8,042 nucleotides of DNA from JBOHWJ01 sp050736615. GTDB lineage: Bacteria; Desulfobacterota; Binatia; Binatales; Binataceae. The notes beneath the pieces were generated by a model. The model searched no databases. It was not told the DNA's origin and worked only from the letters and a program-made list of their open reading frames with translations. The position numbers and the translations under genes are program-made. The stretch lies in contig JBOHWL010000249.1 of assembly GCA_050736615.1 (NCBI GenBank), positions 1-8,042 on the forward strand, written 5' to 3'. Of this stretch, positions 5,804 to 8,042 are shown piece after piece. Positions within the stretch are counted from its first letter, which is position 1; every line of letters begins with the position of its first letter.

Positions 5804-6481
5804 CTATACGTTTGTAAGCTTGCAAAATGTTTCTAGCACTTGGTCAACGAGATGCATTTTTTCCCCTTCACCCAGTGGCTCAGTAGTCTGACCGGGAATT
5901 AGGCGAGGGAATATTAGCGCGGCATTGGCTGAATGATAGGAACATTCCTTCTTGGTCGGCTTATGCAATCCGAAGTTATGCCACACATTTCGGAGCTCGG
6001 CGAGATATGTGAGAGCACCATAAGCATACTGATCAATGGAGCCTTTACCTTTGAGCTTATCGAGCATGATCTTTAGGCTACTATCGTCGTCGTTCAGCTG
6101 CATTCTACAGCACGCTTCAAAGAAAAAGAGCAGAACAACCATAAACGCGATTGATCCGAGGATATTTGACCGCGCAGGTATGTAGGCGACTCCTTTCCAT
6201 GCACTCACAACCGCTTCATCCAAGATATCGTCATTTAATCGCAAATGTACAAAATCTGGAAAATTGGAGCCGTACACATGTATATTGTGCTCTGCAATCG
6301 CGCCATTGATCAGTAATTGATACATGCTAAAAACCAGCGCTTGCTGTCTTCGCGCGGCAGACAGAGGGCTCTGTAGAGCCGATTTGACCTCCAACAGCTC
6401 CGAATACTCATCGGCCGAAAAGTGATTCGAGAATCTCTCCGCCCACCGCCAAAGTTGTTCTTCCATAGCGGTGGCAATCAT
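5804..6481 (-). CDS. Low-GC orphan protein with HEPN-like RNxxH motif
   Basis: This 225-residue protein is not assigned to a named family. It is predicted largely helical. A strongly hydrophobic helix (about 109-125, with FMVVLLFFFE) is followed by charged helices and then LRNVWHNFG at 163-171. The Arg164-Asn165...His168 arrangement resembles the RN..H motif of some HEPN-superfamily proteins, whose members are often RNases in toxin-antitoxin, abortive infection and other defence systems. The hydrophobic helix could be the core first helix of such a domain instead of a membrane segment. GC in sampled lines is 40-48%, against up to about 68% in sampled flanking coding lines, suggesting horizontal acquisition. 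A TAA lies immediately before the ATG, so the frame cannot extend upstream. ATG 6466 (residue 6) is an alternative start. It lies 82 nt downstream of the VWA gene on the same strand. The defence role is inference only. Confidence 0.68.
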   Translation of the reverse strand: MIATAMEEQLWRWAERFSNHFSADEYSELLEVKSALQSPLSAARRQQALVFSMYQLLINGAIAEHNIHVYGSNFPDFVHLRLNDDILDEAVVSAWKGVAYIPARSNILGSIAFMVVLLFFFEACCRMQLNDDDSSLKIMLDKLKGKGSIDQYAYGALTYLAELRNVWHNFGLHKPTKKECSYHSANAALIFPRLIPGQTTEPLGEGEKMHLVDQVLETFCKLTNV

Positions 6482-6522
6482 TTAGTTGCTAATTCCGTGG
6501 CGTGCATCTCAGTACTCACCAT
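6478..6522 (-). CDS. Possible 14-residue leader peptide overlapping the HEPN-like gene
   Basis: A minus-strand ATG at 6522-6520 opens the peptide MVSTEMHATELATK, ending TGA at 6480-6478. Its stop overlaps the next gene's start in an ATGA arrangement, a classic translational-coupling geometry. A GGAAG ribosome-binding-like sequence (complement of 6531-6535) stands eight nucleotides before its ATG, whereas the downstream gene has none of its own. This may be how ribosomes are delivered to the low-GC gene. Chance is possible given the size. Confidence 0.3.
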   Translation of the reverse strand: MVSTEMHATELATK

Positions 6523-6563
6523 ACACAATTCTTCCGGTATTACTATTTCACAATTTTGGCGGC

Positions 6564-8042
6564 TCAGACTTTTTTGCGTTTTTTCGACAGGTAATCGACC
6601 AGCATGTATTCGCCCAGATGGTCGGGACGGGTATAAAGCGCACGGCCGCGATTGATCTGCGTCATCTTTTCGACGAAAGCGCGCAAGCTCGGCGAATCGT
6701 CGAGCATGAACGTGTTGATCGTGATATTTTTGCGAGTTACACGTTCGACTTCCTTGAGCGTCTCCTGAGCCGCGCGCATGCTGATGCCGCCGAAGGAGAG
6801 CGGCCATTCACAATACAGGCGTTTGTTGAGGAAATACGCGGTGGGCTGGCCGTCGGTGATTACAATGATGTGCTGATTGCGTGACGGATGGCGGCCTAGC
6901 AGATCGGAGGCAAGCCGCAGTCCGTCCTGCAGATTGGTGAACGGGTCGCCCATGTTCCACGAGGCTTCGGGCAAATCCTTCAGCTTGAGTTCAATCGCGC
7001 GGGTAAAAAAGCCCACGATCGAAAAAAAGTCGCGCGGAAACTTCGACCGAATCAACGTCTCCATCGCCATCGCGACTTTTTTGGCCGCGGCGAAGCGCCC
7101 CTCCCAGCTCATTGACCATGACATATCGAGGCACAGTACGGTGGAAGAGGAGCTGCCGTAGTCATTTTCGTAAATTTCGAAGTCGTCGGGCCGGAGCTCG
7201 AGCGGCACGCCCGGACGGCGCGCCAGCGCATGCTTGAGCGTGCCAACCAGGTTGAGATTCAGCGGATCCCCGTAATTATACGGCTTGGTCTCCTCCGGCC
7301 GCATTTCGGTAACGCCGCGATGATCGATGACGTGGGAGCCGGTGCGATCCTTGAGCAGGCTCTGATAGATGTCGCGCAGGGCAAGCTGGCCGATGCGCCG
7401 CACGCCCTTGGGCGAAAGCTGCAGATGATCACCCTTTTGCACCATGTAACCTGATTCGTTCAGCAGCAACATCACCTGCTTGAGATTCTGGAAATCGCGC
7501 GCCGCCTGCTGGCCAAGCATTTCCTGGAGTTGCTCCAGAGAAACCTTTTCGAAATTGCCCGACATCAGGTCCTGTTCAAGCTGGCGCATGCGCTCCATCT
7601 CGCGCATCAGCTCGAGCGCCTGCTGGTAATCCAGGCTCTTGGGCCCGTGAAACATATGATTATAGCGATCGCGGAAATTTTCGAGGTCGCGGATATTGTC
7701 ATACTCGGAGAGCAATTCCTCGAATTCCGCACGGGCGCGCGCGTCCTCGAAGTCATAGCTTTCGAGCTTGCGCAAAGCTTCGGAAAGACGCCGCGGGATA
7801 CGTTGAAGCTGGCGGTCCTTTTCCTCGATTTCCGGCTTTTGCCCGCGCAATCCTTCCAGTGCCCGGCGCTCGCTCTCGAGCACGTTATCAAGGCGCTGCT
7901 CCATTTCGTTCAGCGCGTTGCGCAGATTGAAGTCGCGATAACGCTGGCGCATTTCCTGACGCAACTGTTCGAGAAATTCCTCCAGACCCATCACCTTGAC
8001 GCCGTCGAAATCCATCCCCTGGCGCATCATCCAGTCCATCGC
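6564..8042 (-). CDS. VWA-domain protein, MoxR-associated/CoxE-like, 5' end cut by the window
   Basis: At least 491 residues are visible from ATG 8039, and the frame stays open to the window edge. Homologues usually have an additional N-terminal region, so the true start is probably outside. Residues about 13-190 are rich in Glu, Arg and Leu and likely form coiled coils. A von Willebrand factor A domain spans about 297-475. Its metal-ion-dependent adhesion site is intact: DMSWS at 305-309, Thr368 in FTNLQDGL, and Asp396 in VITDGQPT. The C-terminus is basic (KKRKK). Such cytoplasmic VWA proteins partner with MoxR-type AAA+ ATPases, like the BchI/BchD subunits of Mg-chelatase, to remodel or insert cofactors into client proteins. 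The partner would be expected upstream, beyond position 8042. The codons and GC-rich composition match the neighbours other than the adjoining low-GC gene. Confidence 0.87.
   Translation of the reverse strand, partial: AMDWMMRQGMDFDGVKVMGLEEFLEQLRQEMRQRYRDFNLRNALNEMEQRLDNVLESERRALEGLRGQKPEIEEKDRQLQRIPRRLSEALRKLESYDFEDARARAEFEELLSEYDNIRDLENFRDRYNHMFHGPKSLDYQQALELMREMERMRQLEQDLMSGNFEKVSLEQLQEMLGQQAARDFQNLKQVMLLLNESGYMVQKGDHLQLSPKGVRRIGQLALRDIYQSLLKDRTGSHVIDHRGVTEMRPEETKPYNYGDPLNLNLVGTLKHALARRPGVPLELRPDDFEIYENDYGSSSSTVLCLDMSWSMSWEGRFAAAKKVAMAMETLIRSKFPRDFFSIVGFFTRAIELKLKDLPEASWNMGDPFTNLQDGLRLASDLLGRHPSRNQHIIVITDGQPTAYFLNKRLYCEWPLSFGGISMRAAQETLKEVERVTRKNITINTFMLDDSPSLRAFVEKMTQINRGRALYTRPDHLGEYMLVDYLSKKRKKV

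Noticed and set aside
5769..5806. Integron attC site at the 3' side of the low-GC gene
   Set aside because: The hairpins are present, but no RYYYAAC/GTTRRRY core pair with the right spacing was found, and no other cassettes are seen.
1..8042. CRISPR array, tRNA/rRNA gene or intact insertion sequence
   Set aside because: No regularly spaced direct repeats, cloverleaf, rRNA signature, or transposase with terminal inverted repeats was seen on either strand.

Overview
This is a GC-rich bacterial chromosomal segment (sampled coding lines reach about 68% GC). Membrane and envelope genes dominate the left and centre, and a low-GC gene sits as an island near the right. A probable lipoprotein signal peptide, a PF05977-type exporter, a NAPE-PLD-like hydrolase and a MoxR-associated VWA protein fit a free-living, probably Gram-negative, bacterium. 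The phylum cannot be fixed from this window. Acidobacteriota, the former Deltaproteobacteria/Binatota, and Alphaproteobacteria are all compatible.

Layout: (1) 1-291 is a non-coding leader. It holds a dispersed-repeat-like block, a terminator-like hairpin and a perfect 16-bp ParB-binding site (parS, 207-222). (2) 292-1305 encodes a dimerising class I SAM-dependent O-methyltransferase. (3) 1306-1454 is a purine-rich, repeat-bearing spacer with a GAAA-loop hairpin just upstream of a ribosome binding site. (4) 1455-2060 encodes a secreted, probably lipid-anchored protein that seems to begin at a non-ATG/GTG/TTG codon. It is followed after 19 nt by a membrane-anchored metallo-beta-lactamase-fold hydrolase (2080-3012) with the full NAPE-PLD/UlaG-like metal ligand set, and a terminator-like hairpin overlaps the end of that gene. 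(5) 3139-4776 encodes an MFS exporter fused to a monooxygenase-like C-terminal domain. It is followed after 44 nt by a membrane-anchored M48-like zinc peptidase (4821-5588). (6) 5589-5803 is a convergent intergenic region containing a coding-like but startless frame and two hairpins. (7) On the minus strand, a window-truncated VWA protein (8042-6564) precedes a low-GC gene (6481-5804) with a HEPN-like RNxxH motif.

Functionally, the plus-strand genes read as separate envelope or metabolite-handling units: methylation, lipid or phosphodiester hydrolysis, efflux and envelope proteolysis. The lipoprotein and hydrolase pair, and the transporter and peptidase pair, are the likeliest co-transcribed units. 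The minus-strand VWA gene normally works with a MoxR AAA+ ATPase, which would lie beyond the right edge. No complete new multi-gene system is proven. The items most worth a second look are the perfect parS site, the non-canonical start of the lipoprotein, and the low-GC HEPN-like orphan gene with its possible 14-codon leader and adjacent repeat-like relic.
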